A stretch of DNA of 64,000 bases from assembly GCF_013267355.1 (NCBI RefSeq), contig NZ_CP053985.1, positions 2,852,001 through 2,916,000 of the forward strand. Reading direction: 5' to 3'. A program made the translations under genes and the position numbers. Positions within the stretch are counted from its first letter, which is position 1, and each line of letters opens with the position of its first letter. The notes under the pieces are model-generated. The model saw only the letters and a program-made list of their open reading frames with translations. It made no database searches and was not told where the DNA came from. Below are positions 26,020 through 35,333 of this stretch, piece by piece. The DNA comes from Achromobacter pestifer (lineage in GTDB: Bacteria; Pseudomonadota; Gammaproteobacteria; Burkholderiales; Burkholderiaceae_B).

Positions 26020-26910
26020 TCAGTAGAGTTTGGGTTCGCCCGGCGGACGCGTCTTGAAGCGGCGGTGGACCCAGTAGTACTGGCTGGGGCAGCGGCGGAT
26101 CCAGGATTCCAGCTCGCGGTTCAGGCGCGCCGTGGCGTCTTCCAACGTATCGGTCCCCGGGAAGTCGGCCAGCGGCGGCAGCACTTCGATGTGATAGCGG
26201 CCGGTATCCGGATTCCAGAAGCCCAGGACCGGCTTTACCACCGCATCCCATTTCTTGGCCAGCTGGGCGGTGGAGAGCAGGGTGGCCGCCGGGATGCCGA
26301 AGAAGGGCGCGAACACCGCGCCCTGGCGGCCGAAGTCCATATCGGGCAGGTAATAGACAGGGCGGGGGGCGCGCAGGTGGCGGATCAGTTCGCGCACGCC
26401 GTCCTTGCGGCTGACCACGAAGGACTCATTGAAACGAGTCCGTCCGGCGGCCATGACGGCGTCGATGTTGGGGTCGCTTTGCGGGGTGTACATCGTGGCG
26501 GCGCTGGGGATATCCATCGTCAGCCGGGTGCCGCCCGCGTCCATGGCGATCAAATGGGGCGCCAGCAGGATCACCGACCGGCCTTGGGCGATCAGCGCGT
26601 TGACCTCGTCCACGCCGCTTAGCGTCACCATCTCCCTGACAGCTTCGGGCGTGCCGTACCAGAGCACGCCGCGGTCGACGATGGATTGCGCCAGCGCGCG
26701 GAAGTGGTCCGCGACCCACTGTTCGCGGACCTGTTCGGGTTGCTCGGGAAAGCACAGCTCGAGATTGCGGCGCACGATGCGCGCGCGCGACTTGACCAGC
26801 CGTGGCGCCAGCCAGCCCAGCCCGGCGCCGATGCGCAGCCGCGTCGACGGCTTGATGCGGGCGAACCATTTCATCAGGGATACCAGCGAACGCGTTTTGA
26901 AGTTAGTCAT
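26020..26910 (-). CDS. lpxL: Lipid A late acyltransferase (LpxL/HtrB family)
   Basis: This 296-aa inner-membrane enzyme belongs to the lysophospholipid acyltransferase family that adds secondary acyl chains to lipid A. It has an HxxxxD-type catalytic motif (HLIAMD), an N-terminal RNLELCFPE segment and the terminal YYWVHRRFKTRPPGEP, all characteristic of LpxL/LpxM. Which chain length and position it uses cannot be told from sequence. It is transcribed with a second family member 35 bp upstream, suggesting the pair makes a doubly acylated lipid A. Confidence 0.92.
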   Translation of the reverse strand: MTNFKTRSLVSLMKWFARIKPSTRLRIGAGLGWLAPRLVKSRARIVRRNLELCFPEQPEQVREQWVADHFRALAQSIVDRGVLWYGTPEAVREMVTLSGVDEVNALIAQGRSVILLAPHLIAMDAGGTRLTMDIPSAATMYTPQSDPNIDAVMAAGRTRFNESFVVSRKDGVRELIRHLRAPRPVYYLPDMDFGRQGAVFAPFFGIPAATLLSTAQLAKKWDAVVKPVLGFWNPDTGRYHIEVLPPLADFPGTDTLEDATARLNRELESWIRRCPSQYYWVHRRFKTRPPGEPKLY

Positions 26911-26945
26911 AGTGAGGAAAGTGAAGCGGTCGGGAGCGCGGCGGT

Positions 26946-27812
26946 TCAGTTGGCCGGGGACGCGGTGTCGGCGGCAGGCGCCGGGGGAGCGCCGCGCGGC
27001 GTCTTGTAGCGGTTGTAGCTCCAGAGATATTGCTCCGGGCAGCGGCGGATCAGCGTTTCCATGGCGGCGTTGAGCAGCGCGGCCTGCGCTTGGGCATCGG
27101 CGGGCAGCGGTTCGGGCACGCGCACGTAGTGGATGCGCCAGCCCCGGCCGCCGGGGAGCCGTTCGCCCGCGGTCAGGATGATGGGCACGCCTGTCTGCGT
27201 GGCGAGCTTGCCGGGCAGCGTCATGGTGTAGGCCATGCGCCCGAAGAACGGCGCCCAGACGCCGTCGCCCACGCTGGGCGCCTGGTCGGGCAGCATGCCC
27301 ACGGATTCGCCGCGGCGCAGGGCGCGCACGAATTCACGCACCCCCTGCATGGTGGCCGGCACGGCATTGACCGCCGAGGTGTTGCGCGCGGTTTCCAGCA
27401 GCGGGGCGAGGATGTCCTTGCGCGGGGGGCGGAACATCACGGTCATGGGCATCTGGCGCGCCAGATAGCGCGCGGTGATCTCGAAGCAGCCCAGGTGCGG
27501 CGTCAGGAACAGGATGCCGCGGTTCTCGGCGCGGGCCGCGTTGACCACGTCGTTGTCGTCCGAAATCACCTGGGCCAAGCTTTGTTCATTGCGGAACCAG
27601 ACGCGCGGGCTCTCCAGGATCATGGCGCCGATTTCGCCCGCCGCGCGGCGCGCAAAGGCTGGATCGGGATAGCCGGCCTGGGCCGCGTTGGCCTGCAGCC
27701 GCCGCCGGTATTTGCCCGGCCAGGCGTAGATCGCCCGCCCGGCGAGGCGCCCCGCGGCGTGGGCGGCGGAGAGGGGTAGGGCGGCGAACAATCTGAACAG
27801 GAAGAGCAGCAT
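26946..27812 (-). CDS. Lipid A late acyltransferase, second LpxL/LpxM-family copy
   Basis: This 288-aa paralogue has the catalytic HxxxxE form of the motif (HLGCFE), an N-terminal membrane helix, and the terminal QYLWSYNRYKTPRG of the family. It is only distantly similar to the downstream copy, so the two probably differ in site or acyl preference. It is the first gene of the pair. The upstream region is shared with the divergent metK gene. Naming the two as LpxL1/LpxL2 or LpxL/LpxM would need phylogeny. Confidence 0.9.
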   Translation of the reverse strand: MLLFLFRLFAALPLSAAHAAGRLAGRAIYAWPGKYRRRLQANAAQAGYPDPAFARRAAGEIGAMILESPRVWFRNEQSLAQVISDDNDVVNAARAENRGILFLTPHLGCFEITARYLARQMPMTVMFRPPRKDILAPLLETARNTSAVNAVPATMQGVREFVRALRRGESVGMLPDQAPSVGDGVWAPFFGRMAYTMTLPGKLATQTGVPIILTAGERLPGGRGWRIHYVRVPEPLPADAQAQAALLNAAMETLIRRCPEQYLWSYNRYKTPRGAPPAPAADTASPAN

Positions 27813-28055
27813 GCGGCAGGAAAGTGGGACGGGCTGGAAGTGGGTCTGGGCCAGGAGGAATATGCATACGTCCCCCGGCTTTGGCGGCAGAACCGCATTT
27901 TCGCTTAAAATAAGTCAGTCGCCGAGTTAACCGACAACTTGCGGGGCGACGGCAAGGGTGTAGCGCTTTGCGCAGCTTTTGCCAAATCCGCTAAAGCGTC
28001 GCGCCCAGATTTGCGTATGTCATGCGGTCGGGGGTGCAACGCGCCTCGTGAACCT

Positions 28056-28088
28056 ATGCGCCGGCAACGCCGGCCACCAAGGACGCAT
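28056..28088 (+). promoter_or_regulatory. Candidate structured leader at metK ribosome site
   Basis: Immediately before the metK GTG, the sequence can form a perfect 6-bp hairpin (GCCGGC, loop AAC, GCCGGC; 28060-28074). It is enclosed by a 4-5-bp outer pairing ATGCG/CGCAT (28056-28060 with 28084-28088). The purine-rich ribosome site AAGGA (28079-28083) lies in the unpaired 3' segment between the two helices. I do not recognise it as one of the known SAM-binding classes. The 278-bp gap from 27813 holds no gene. Confidence 0.45.
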
Positions 28089-28090
28089 CT

Positions 28091-29254
<1,164 letters not shown>

Positions 29255-29275
29255 GCCTGCCTGGTTCTGCAAAGC

Positions 29276-29304
29276 AAAGCCCCCGCAAACTGCGGGGGCT
29301 TTTT
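29276..29304. terminator. Terminator between metK and amidase gene
   Basis: A GC-rich 11-12-bp stem (AAAGCCCCCGC and complement) with a four-base loop ends in five T. It is a classical rho-independent terminator for metK, and its leading A run lets it act on the convergent amidase gene as well. Confidence 0.92.
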
Positions 29305-29319
29305 CGTTGCCGCAAGGGT

Positions 29320-30747
29320 TTACAGCCCCCAGGCCGACAGATCCGGGCGGCGCGGCGCCGGCGCCAGCACCGGCTCCAGCGCCGCGGCGCAATCCAGCAG
29401 GGCCGCGTCGCCGCCCGCGGGCGCCAGCAGCTGCACCGCCATGGGCATGCCTTCGGCATCGAAGCCCACAGGCAGGGAGATGGCGGCAGCGCCCAGGAAG
29501 TTGGCGGGGCGCAGCAGCTTGCCCAGGCCGGCGTGGCGCGTGTCGTCGGCGTCCAACGTTTGCGCCGCCTGGTCGCAGGCGGGCATCAGCAAGGCATCCA
29601 GGCCCTGCATGGCCTGCGCGAACGCGGCCATGTCGGCGGCGCGGCGTTGCAGCGCGGCCTCGTAGTCGGCTTGCGCGATGCGGCCGCCAGCCGCGATGCG
29701 CTTGCGCACCACATCCCATAGCGGCTGGGCCAGGTCTTCGGCCAGCGCGCCGTAATAGCGATAGGCCTCGTAGGCCAGGACCACGGAGTTGTCGTCCGCC
29801 ATGCGGGCAAACGACAGGGCCGCGGACGGATGCCAGGGCGTGGGCGTGTAGCCGGCCCGCGCCAGGTTCTCCTCGGCCTCGCGCCAGGCCCGCAGGCCGG
29901 CTTCGGCCAGGGGCGCGGGCCAGGCGTCGGGCGCCAGCACTGCCACCGTTCCCGGGCCGCGCCGGGCCGGCTGGTGCAGGGCGGCGATGGCGCTCGCGGG
30001 AAAGTCCAGCGTGGCCGGGTCGTCGATGTCCGGCCCGGCCAGCAATTGCGTCAGCAAGCGGGCGTCGGCTACGTTGCGCGTGATCGGACCCAGCACGTCC
30101 AGTGTGTCCGACAGGGGCAGGCAGCCGCCGCGGCTGATGACGCCGGTGGACGGCTTGTAGCCGACCAGGCCGTTGAGGGCCGCCGGCGCGCGCACCGAGC
30201 CGCCGGTGTCGCCGCCCAGCGCCAGCGGCGCCAAGCCGGCGGCCACGGCCACGCCGCCGCCGCTGGACGAGCCGCCCGGCGCGCGCGCGGCCTGTGCATC
30301 CCAGGGATTACGCGCCGTGCCTTGCGTGGGATTCTGTCCCGACAGGCCGAAGGCGAACTCGGTCATGCGGGTCTTGCCCAGCACCACCATGCCTTGCGCG
30401 GCCAGCTTGCAGAGCGGAGCCGCCGTTACGTCGCTGATCCGACCCTGCAGGGCGAGTGAACCCAGACAGGCGCTGACGCCTTCCCATTGCACGCTGTCTT
30501 TCACCGCCACGGGCACGCCGTGCAGGGGACCCAGCACAATGCCCGCGGCGAGCAGGCGGTCGGCGGCATCGGCCTGGGCGAGTGCGCGCTCGGCCGTGAC
30601 TTCACTGTAGGCGGCCAGCGTGGAGGCGCGCTCGATGCGGTCCAGAAAGTGAGTGGTGACCTGGCGCGAACTCAGTTCGCGCCGGCGGATGGCGCCGGCC
30701 AGGGCCTGGGCGTCTTGGAAGTGCAGGGCGGTGTCTTGTGCTGGCAT
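29320..30747 (-). CDS. Amidase signature family enzyme
   Basis: This is a 475-aa amidase with the Ser-cisSer-Lys triad: Lys in VAVKDS, the Gly/Ser-rich GGSSSGGGVAVAAGL, and the nucleophile region GGDTGGSVRAPAAL. It hydrolyses amide bonds of an unidentified small molecule. Two ATGs are possible (30756 and 30747); I use the second, which begins MPAQDTALHF. It is 76 bp downstream of an MFS transporter gene and probably forms one operon with it for uptake and breakdown of an amide. The tandem Lrp-type regulator beyond is the likely controller. Confidence 0.9.
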   Translation of the reverse strand: MPAQDTALHFQDAQALAGAIRRRELSSRQVTTHFLDRIERASTLAAYSEVTAERALAQADAADRLLAAGIVLGPLHGVPVAVKDSVQWEGVSACLGSLALQGRISDVTAAPLCKLAAQGMVVLGKTRMTEFAFGLSGQNPTQGTARNPWDAQAARAPGGSSSGGGVAVAAGLAPLALGGDTGGSVRAPAALNGLVGYKPSTGVISRGGCLPLSDTLDVLGPITRNVADARLLTQLLAGPDIDDPATLDFPASAIAALHQPARRGPGTVAVLAPDAWPAPLAEAGLRAWREAEENLARAGYTPTPWHPSAALSFARMADDNSVVLAYEAYRYYGALAEDLAQPLWDVVRKRIAAGGRIAQADYEAALQRRAADMAAFAQAMQGLDALLMPACDQAAQTLDADDTRHAGLGKLLRPANFLGAAAISLPVGFDAEGMPMAVQLLAPAGGDAALLDCAAALEPVLAPAPRRPDLSAWGL

Positions 30748-30823
30748 GGGTCTCATCGGAAATGAAAAAGCTCTCCGGTCCTTAGCGGGCCGGAAAGCGT
30801 TTGGACGTGACGCTCGGGGTTGC

Positions 30824-32140
30824 TTATTTCAGGGTCTGGCCCTTGGTCTCGGGCATGCGGATGAAGGTGATCAGGGTGATCACGGCGCCCGCCAGCACGT
30901 AGTAGAAGAACCAGCGCTCCATGCCCTTGCTTTGCAGCCAGGTCAGCAGATAGGGCGTGGTGCCGCCCAGCAGCGCCACGACCAGGTTGTACGGCGTGCC
31001 GATGCCGACGGCGCGCACGCTGGTGGGGAACTGCTCGGACATGATGGCCGGCGCGATCGAGGTGTACATGGCGTACAGCACCAGGCCGAACAGTTCCACC
31101 GCCAGGATCGAACCGAACGAGGGGCCCAGCGTGGTCATCAGCGGATAGAAGAACACCAGGTAGCCGGCGGCGAAGAAGATCAGCTGCGGCTTGCGGCCGA
31201 TGCGGTCGGACAGGATGCCGAACAGCGGCTGCACCAGCATGAACACGATCAGCGCGACGGTGTTGGCGGCGAAGGCGGTCTTGGGATCGGCATGCACCTG
31301 ACGGATGGCGTAGGTAGGCACGTAGGCCACGAAGATGTAGAACGCGAACGTGGTCAGGATGGAGAAGCCCACGATGCGCAGCACTTCGCGCGGGTGGTCG
31401 CGCAGCAGGGTGCGCAGCGGCTGCTTTTCGACACCGGCCTTCTTGGCGTGCGAGAACGCCTCGGTTTCGGGGATCGAGCGACGGATCCACATGCCGGCCA
31501 GGCCGCCCAGGGCGCCCAGGAAGAACGGAATGCGCCAGCCCCAGGCGGCCATGTCGGCCTTGGTCAGGGTCGAGGTCAGCAGCCAGCCGATGGCCGAGGC
31601 GGCCAGGATGCCCACGGCGGCGCTGAAGAACACAAAGCTGGAATAGAAGCCGCGCTTGTCGGGCGGCGCCATTTCCGCCAGGAAGGTCGTGGCCGAGGCA
31701 TACTCTCCGCCCAGCGACAGGCCTTGCAGGAGGCGCGCGGCGGTCAGCAGCAGCGGGGCGGCCAGGCCGATGGCGGCGTAGGTGGGGGTGAGGGCGATGA
31801 TCAGCGAGCCGCCGGCCATCATCAGGATGGTCAGGCCCAGCGCGGCCTTGCGGCCGTAGCGGTCGGAGAAGATGCCCAGTATCCAGCCGCCCACCGGGCG
31901 CATGAAGAAGCCCACGGCGAAAATGCCGAAGGTCGCCAGCAGGGCCGTGGTTTCGTTGCCTTCGGGAAAGAACTGGCTGGAAAAGAAGATGGCGAAGGAC
32001 GCGTAGATGGTCCAGTCGAACCATTCGACCGCATTGCCTACACTACCGGCCAGGATGGTGCGTGCACGGGAGACGGGCGCGGGGCCGGCCGAGGCGGCTG
32101 CCCCCTGCGGCTTGCGCAGGGATGCTGATGTGCTGCTCAT
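30824..32140 (-). CDS. MFS transporter, metabolite:H+ symporter family
   Basis: This 438-aa transporter has 12 predicted helices and belongs to the MHS group (ProP/ShiA/KgtP-like). The GNAVEWFDWTIYASFA segment in helix 1, RPVGGWILGIFSDRYGRKAAL between helices 2 and 3, and RLLQGLSLGGEYASA in helix 4 are typical. The substrate is not predictable. The start MSSTSA at 32140 has a GAGG ribosome site; an 11-codon upstream extension from 32173 overlaps the AT-rich promoter. It precedes the amidase and is divergent from the Lrp-type gene. Confidence 0.92.
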   Translation of the reverse strand: MSSTSASLRKPQGAAASAGPAPVSRARTILAGSVGNAVEWFDWTIYASFAIFFSSQFFPEGNETTALLATFGIFAVGFFMRPVGGWILGIFSDRYGRKAALGLTILMMAGGSLIIALTPTYAAIGLAAPLLLTAARLLQGLSLGGEYASATTFLAEMAPPDKRGFYSSFVFFSAAVGILAASAIGWLLTSTLTKADMAAWGWRIPFFLGALGGLAGMWIRRSIPETEAFSHAKKAGVEKQPLRTLLRDHPREVLRIVGFSILTTFAFYIFVAYVPTYAIRQVHADPKTAFAANTVALIVFMLVQPLFGILSDRIGRKPQLIFFAAGYLVFFYPLMTTLGPSFGSILAVELFGLVLYAMYTSIAPAIMSEQFPTSVRAVGIGTPYNLVVALLGGTTPYLLTWLQSKGMERWFFYYVLAGAVITLITFIRMPETKGQTLK

Positions 32141-32221
32141 GAAAACCTCAAATAAGAATTTATTTTTGGTCAAAAAGACCGTTTAATTTTATGTTTTTAT
32201 CAATGCGCGAACGTTAATTTA

Positions 32222-33226
32222 ATGAATATGGACACGTCAAGTAAGGGTAAGTCCCTAGCTCCGGGGCTGGACGACACCGACCTCGCCTGCCTGATCGCGC
32301 TGCAGGCGGACCCGCGCGCGTCCTGGCGCGAGCTGGGCGCGGCCACCGGCATTGCCGAGCGCACCGTCGCGCGCCGCATCAAGCGCCTGATGGATGCCGA
32401 CGCCTTGCGTGTCATCGCCGAACTTGATCCGCTGGCCGCCGGCCGCGGCGTGGTGCTGCATGCCTGGGTGCGCTGCCGTTCGGGCCGCGTGCCGGAGGTG
32501 GCGGACCAGTTGGCGCGGCTGGACATCAGCCAGCTCGTGGTCACCTTGGCCGGTTCGGCCGACCTGATGGCCGAGCTGACACTGGCGGACGCGGCCGACA
32601 TGCCAGACGTTGTGACGCGCGTGCTGCCTTCCATAGACGGGGTCGAACACGTGGAGGCGAGGCTGGTGCTGCGGCCGTTCCGCCGCGCCGGCCAATGGCG
32701 CATCCAGGCCCAGACCGGCTGCGCTGCGGCCGAGGCCACAGCGGCGCAGCCGCCCGCCGCGCTGACGGACGCCGAGCAGCGCATGGTGGCCTACCTGATG
32801 CGCGACGGCCGCGCTAGCCTGGCCGAATTGGCCGAGCAGGCCGGCGTCAGCGAACCCACCGCGCAGCGCCTCTTGCACAACATGGTGGAGCGCCGCGCGC
32901 TGAGTTTCCGCGTGGAAGTGGAGCCGGCGCTGGTTGGCTTTCCGGTGGAGGCGGTGATCTCCGTGCAGGTGCGCCCGCAAGCCGTGGACGCGCTGGCCGC
33001 GCACCTGGCGCTGGATCCCAACACCCGCTGCCTGTTCGGCACCAGTGGCGCGTCCCAGCTGTTCTGGCACGTGCTGTGCCGCGACAGCCTGCATTTGTGG
33101 GACGTGGTGACGCGCCGCCTGGGCGAGCTCGACGGCGTGCTGAACAGCGAAGTCGGCGTGGTGATGCGGGCGCACAAGCGCTGCGGCATCGTGCGCGCGG
33201 GCGCGCGGTTGGGGGTGGACGCTTAA
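32222..33226 (+). CDS. Lrp/AsnC-family regulator with two tandem units
   Basis: The 334-aa product contains two complete Lrp/AsnC units. HTH 1 (about 20-65: LDDTDLACLIALQADPRASW, then RTVARRIKRLMDADAL) is followed by RAM-like domain 1, and HTH 2 (about 180-225: LTDAEQRMVAYLMRDGRASL, then PTAQRLLHNMVERRALSF) by a second ligand domain. Standard Lrp proteins have one unit (about 160 aa). ATG 32222 or 32228 could be used. It is divergent from the MFS-amidase genes with an 81-bp AT-rich gap, so these are its probable targets. Confidence 0.88.
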   Translation: MNMDTSSKGKSLAPGLDDTDLACLIALQADPRASWRELGAATGIAERTVARRIKRLMDADALRVIAELDPLAAGRGVVLHAWVRCRSGRVPEVADQLARLDISQLVVTLAGSADLMAELTLADAADMPDVVTRVLPSIDGVEHVEARLVLRPFRRAGQWRIQAQTGCAAAEATAAQPPAALTDAEQRMVAYLMRDGRASLAELAEQAGVSEPTAQRLLHNMVERRALSFRVEVEPALVGFPVEAVISVQVRPQAVDALAAHLALDPNTRCLFGTSGASQLFWHVLCRDSLHLWDVVTRRLGELDGVLNSEVGVVMRAHKRCGIVRAGARLGVDA

Positions 33227-33231
33227 CGTTC

Positions 33232-33257
33232 CGTCCCGCCAGCGGCGGGGCGGGACG
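33232..33257. terminator. Hairpin between convergent regulator genes
   Basis: A perfect 9-bp stem with an eight-base loop lies between the convergent Lrp-type and LysR-type genes. There is no T run, so it is a possible rather than certain terminator. Confidence 0.5.
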
Positions 33258-33268
33258 CGAGCGCCTGT

Positions 33269-34192
33269 TCACCAGACCGCGTCGTCCGAGCCCGGCGCGC
33301 GCAGATGCCGGGCAAAGCGCTGCGACAGGAACTCCACGAACGCTATCGTCTTGGCGGGCAGGTTCAGCCGTTCGGGATAGAGCGCGTGGATGTCGGCGGG
33401 CGGCGTGCGCCAGTCAGCCAGTACCGCCCGCAGGCGGCCGGCTCGCAGGTGCTCGGCCGTTTCCCATTCCGAACGCATGACGATGCCGTGGCCGTCCAGC
33501 GCCCATTCCAAGGCGCTTTGCCCGTCGTTGGAACTGAGCGGTCCGCGCACCTTCACGGTTTCCGCGCGCAGGCCCGATTCCAGGCGCCAGGTGCCGTAGG
33601 CCACGTCGTTTTCGCGCACCACGATGCAGCGGTGGCGTTGCAGGTCGCCCGGCGCGCGCGGCTCGCCATGAATTTCCAGATAGCGCGGCGACGCGCACAG
33701 CAGCCGGCGGTTGGAGGCGATCTTGCGCGCGGTCAGGCGAGCGTCGGGCAGGTCGCCAAAGCGCACCGCGACGTCGAAGCCTTCCTCGATCAGGTTCAGC
33801 GGCCTGTCGGTCAGGCGCATCTGCACTTCCACTTCCGGGTATTGGCGCGCGAAGTCCGACACCGCGGGCACGATGTGGGCGCGGCCGAAGCCGAAGGTCG
33901 CGTTCAGCCGCAACAAGCCTTGGGGACGGGCGCGGGCGCTCGATACCGAACGTTCCAGCGCTTCCAGGTCTGTCAGGATGCGTGCGCCTTCGGCCAGGTA
34001 GAGCTCGCCTTCCTGCGTGACGCTGATCCGGCGGGTGGTGCGGTTCAGCAGCCGCACGCCCAGGCGCTGCTCCAGCTTGGCCAGGCGCGTGCTGACCGCG
34101 GGCGGGGTCAGGCCCAGTTCGCGGGCGGCGGCGGACAGATTGCCGTGCTTGACCACCAGCGAGAAGAAGGCGAGATCGGAGAGGGCATCCAT
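33269..34192 (-). CDS. LysR-family transcriptional regulator
   Basis: This 307-aa LysR regulator has the N-terminal winged HTH (FFSLVVKHGNLSAAARELGL, then LEQRLGVRLLNRTTRRISVT) and a two-lobed effector domain. It resembles the large LTTR group found beside Bug proteins and metabolic enzymes. It is divergent from a Bug-leuC-leuD-dehalogenase-like gene set, which it probably controls through the AT-rich site between the two starts. Confidence 0.93.
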   Translation of the reverse strand: MDALSDLAFFSLVVKHGNLSAAARELGLTPPAVSTRLAKLEQRLGVRLLNRTTRRISVTQEGELYLAEGARILTDLEALERSVSSARARPQGLLRLNATFGFGRAHIVPAVSDFARQYPEVEVQMRLTDRPLNLIEEGFDVAVRFGDLPDARLTARKIASNRRLLCASPRYLEIHGEPRAPGDLQRHRCIVVRENDVAYGTWRLESGLRAETVKVRGPLSSNDGQSALEWALDGHGIVMRSEWETAEHLRAGRLRAVLADWRTPPADIHALYPERLNLPAKTIAFVEFLSQRFARHLRAPGSDDAVW

Positions 34193-34215
34193 GCGCTTAT
34201 TTATAAATTGAATTT

Positions 34216-34229
34216 AATAAAGCTTTATT
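34216..34229. promoter_or_regulatory. Palindrome between lysR-type and Bug genes
   Basis: The 14-bp perfect palindrome AATAAAGCTTTATT sits 24 bp from the LysR gene start and 90 bp from the Bug gene start. The surrounding sequence is unusually AT-rich, as usual for LysR-type binding sites (T-N11-A). It is the best candidate operator. Confidence 0.55.
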
Positions 34230-34318
34230 TGAATCATTAATTATAAGAACAATACCGGCTTATACACTGGGCTCACCACTACAGAGCCGCCTGGCGCGGC
34301 CAAACGAGGAGACCAGGA

Positions 34319-35296
34319 ATGAAGATCAACAAAGCGGCCGGCGTCTTGTGCGCGGCCATCGCCGCATCCTGTTGGACCCAGCCGGCCGCCGCCGACGCCT
34401 TTCCCCAGCGCGCCGTGACGCTCATCGTGCCCTTCGCGCCCGGTGGCAGCGTGGACATCGCCGCGCGCCTGATTTCGGACGCCTGGGGCCGCGCCCTGGG
34501 GCAGAGCGTGGTGGTGGAGAACCGCGCCGGCGCCTCCGGCAACATCGGCATGGCCGCGGTGGCGCGCGCCGAGCCCAACGGCTATACGCTGGCCGTCAAC
34601 ACCATGTCGCTGGCCATTAACCCGGCGCTGTTCCAGACCATGCCGTTCGACACGAAAAAGGACCTGCGTTCGGTCGGCACGATAGGCACGTCTCAGCATG
34701 TGCTGACGGTGACCAACCAGCTGCCGGTGGCCAATGTGAGCGAGCTGCTGGCCTATGTGCGCGAGCGCCCCGCCAATGATCTGAGCTTCGGCTCGGCGGG
34801 CACGGGCAGCACCTTCCACATGGCCGCGGAACTGTTCAAGTCGGTGTCCAAGACCCAGATCCTGCACGTGCCCTACAAGGGCGGTGGCCCCGCCATGGTG
34901 GACACGATCAGCGGCCAGGTGCAGATGAGCTTTCCGGTGCTGTCCGCGGCCAAGCCGCAGGTCGACGGCAAGAAGCTCAAGGCGCTGGGCGTGACGGGCA
35001 CCACGCGCTCGCCGCTCTTGCCCGATGTGCCGACCATCGCCGAATCCGGACTGCCCGGCTACGAGTTCAACACCTGGTTCGTCATCAGTGCGCCTGCCGG
35101 CACGCCGCAATCCGTGATCGACACGCTGAACGCCAAGCTCGAACAGGCCTTGCGTTCGCCGGAGCTGGCGCAGCGCATGGGCCGCGAAGGCTTCGATCCG
35201 CTGATCTCCTCGCCCGCCAAGACCGATGCCATGGTGGCCGCCGAAATGACGCGCTGGGCCGGCATCGTCAAGGACGCCGGCATCCAGGCCAACTGA
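34319..35296 (+). CDS. Bug-family tripartite tricarboxylate transporter binding protein
   Basis: This 325-aa periplasmic protein has a signal peptide (cleavage near AAADAF) followed by the Bug signature QRAVTLIVPFAPGGSVDIAAR. The other typical elements are AQ-rich helices, VENRAGASGNIG, and FNTWFVISAPAGTP. Bug proteins bind carboxylates such as citrate or other small acids and feed TctAB-type transporters, which are not adjacent here. It is the first gene of a likely operon with leuC- and leuD-like genes, so the ligand may be an aconitase-family substrate. Confidence 0.92.
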   Translation: MKINKAAGVLCAAIAASCWTQPAAADAFPQRAVTLIVPFAPGGSVDIAARLISDAWGRALGQSVVVENRAGASGNIGMAAVARAEPNGYTLAVNTMSLAINPALFQTMPFDTKKDLRSVGTIGTSQHVLTVTNQLPVANVSELLAYVRERPANDLSFGSAGTGSTFHMAAELFKSVSKTQILHVPYKGGGPAMVDTISGQVQMSFPVLSAAKPQVDGKKLKALGVTGTTRSPLLPDVPTIAESGLPGYEFNTWFVISAPAGTPQSVIDTLNAKLEQALRSPELAQRMGREGFDPLISSPAKTDAMVAAEMTRWAGIVKDAGIQAN

Positions 35297-35333
35297 CCGG
35301 GCCGCAAGACCCCAACTTCGAAGGACGCAAGAC

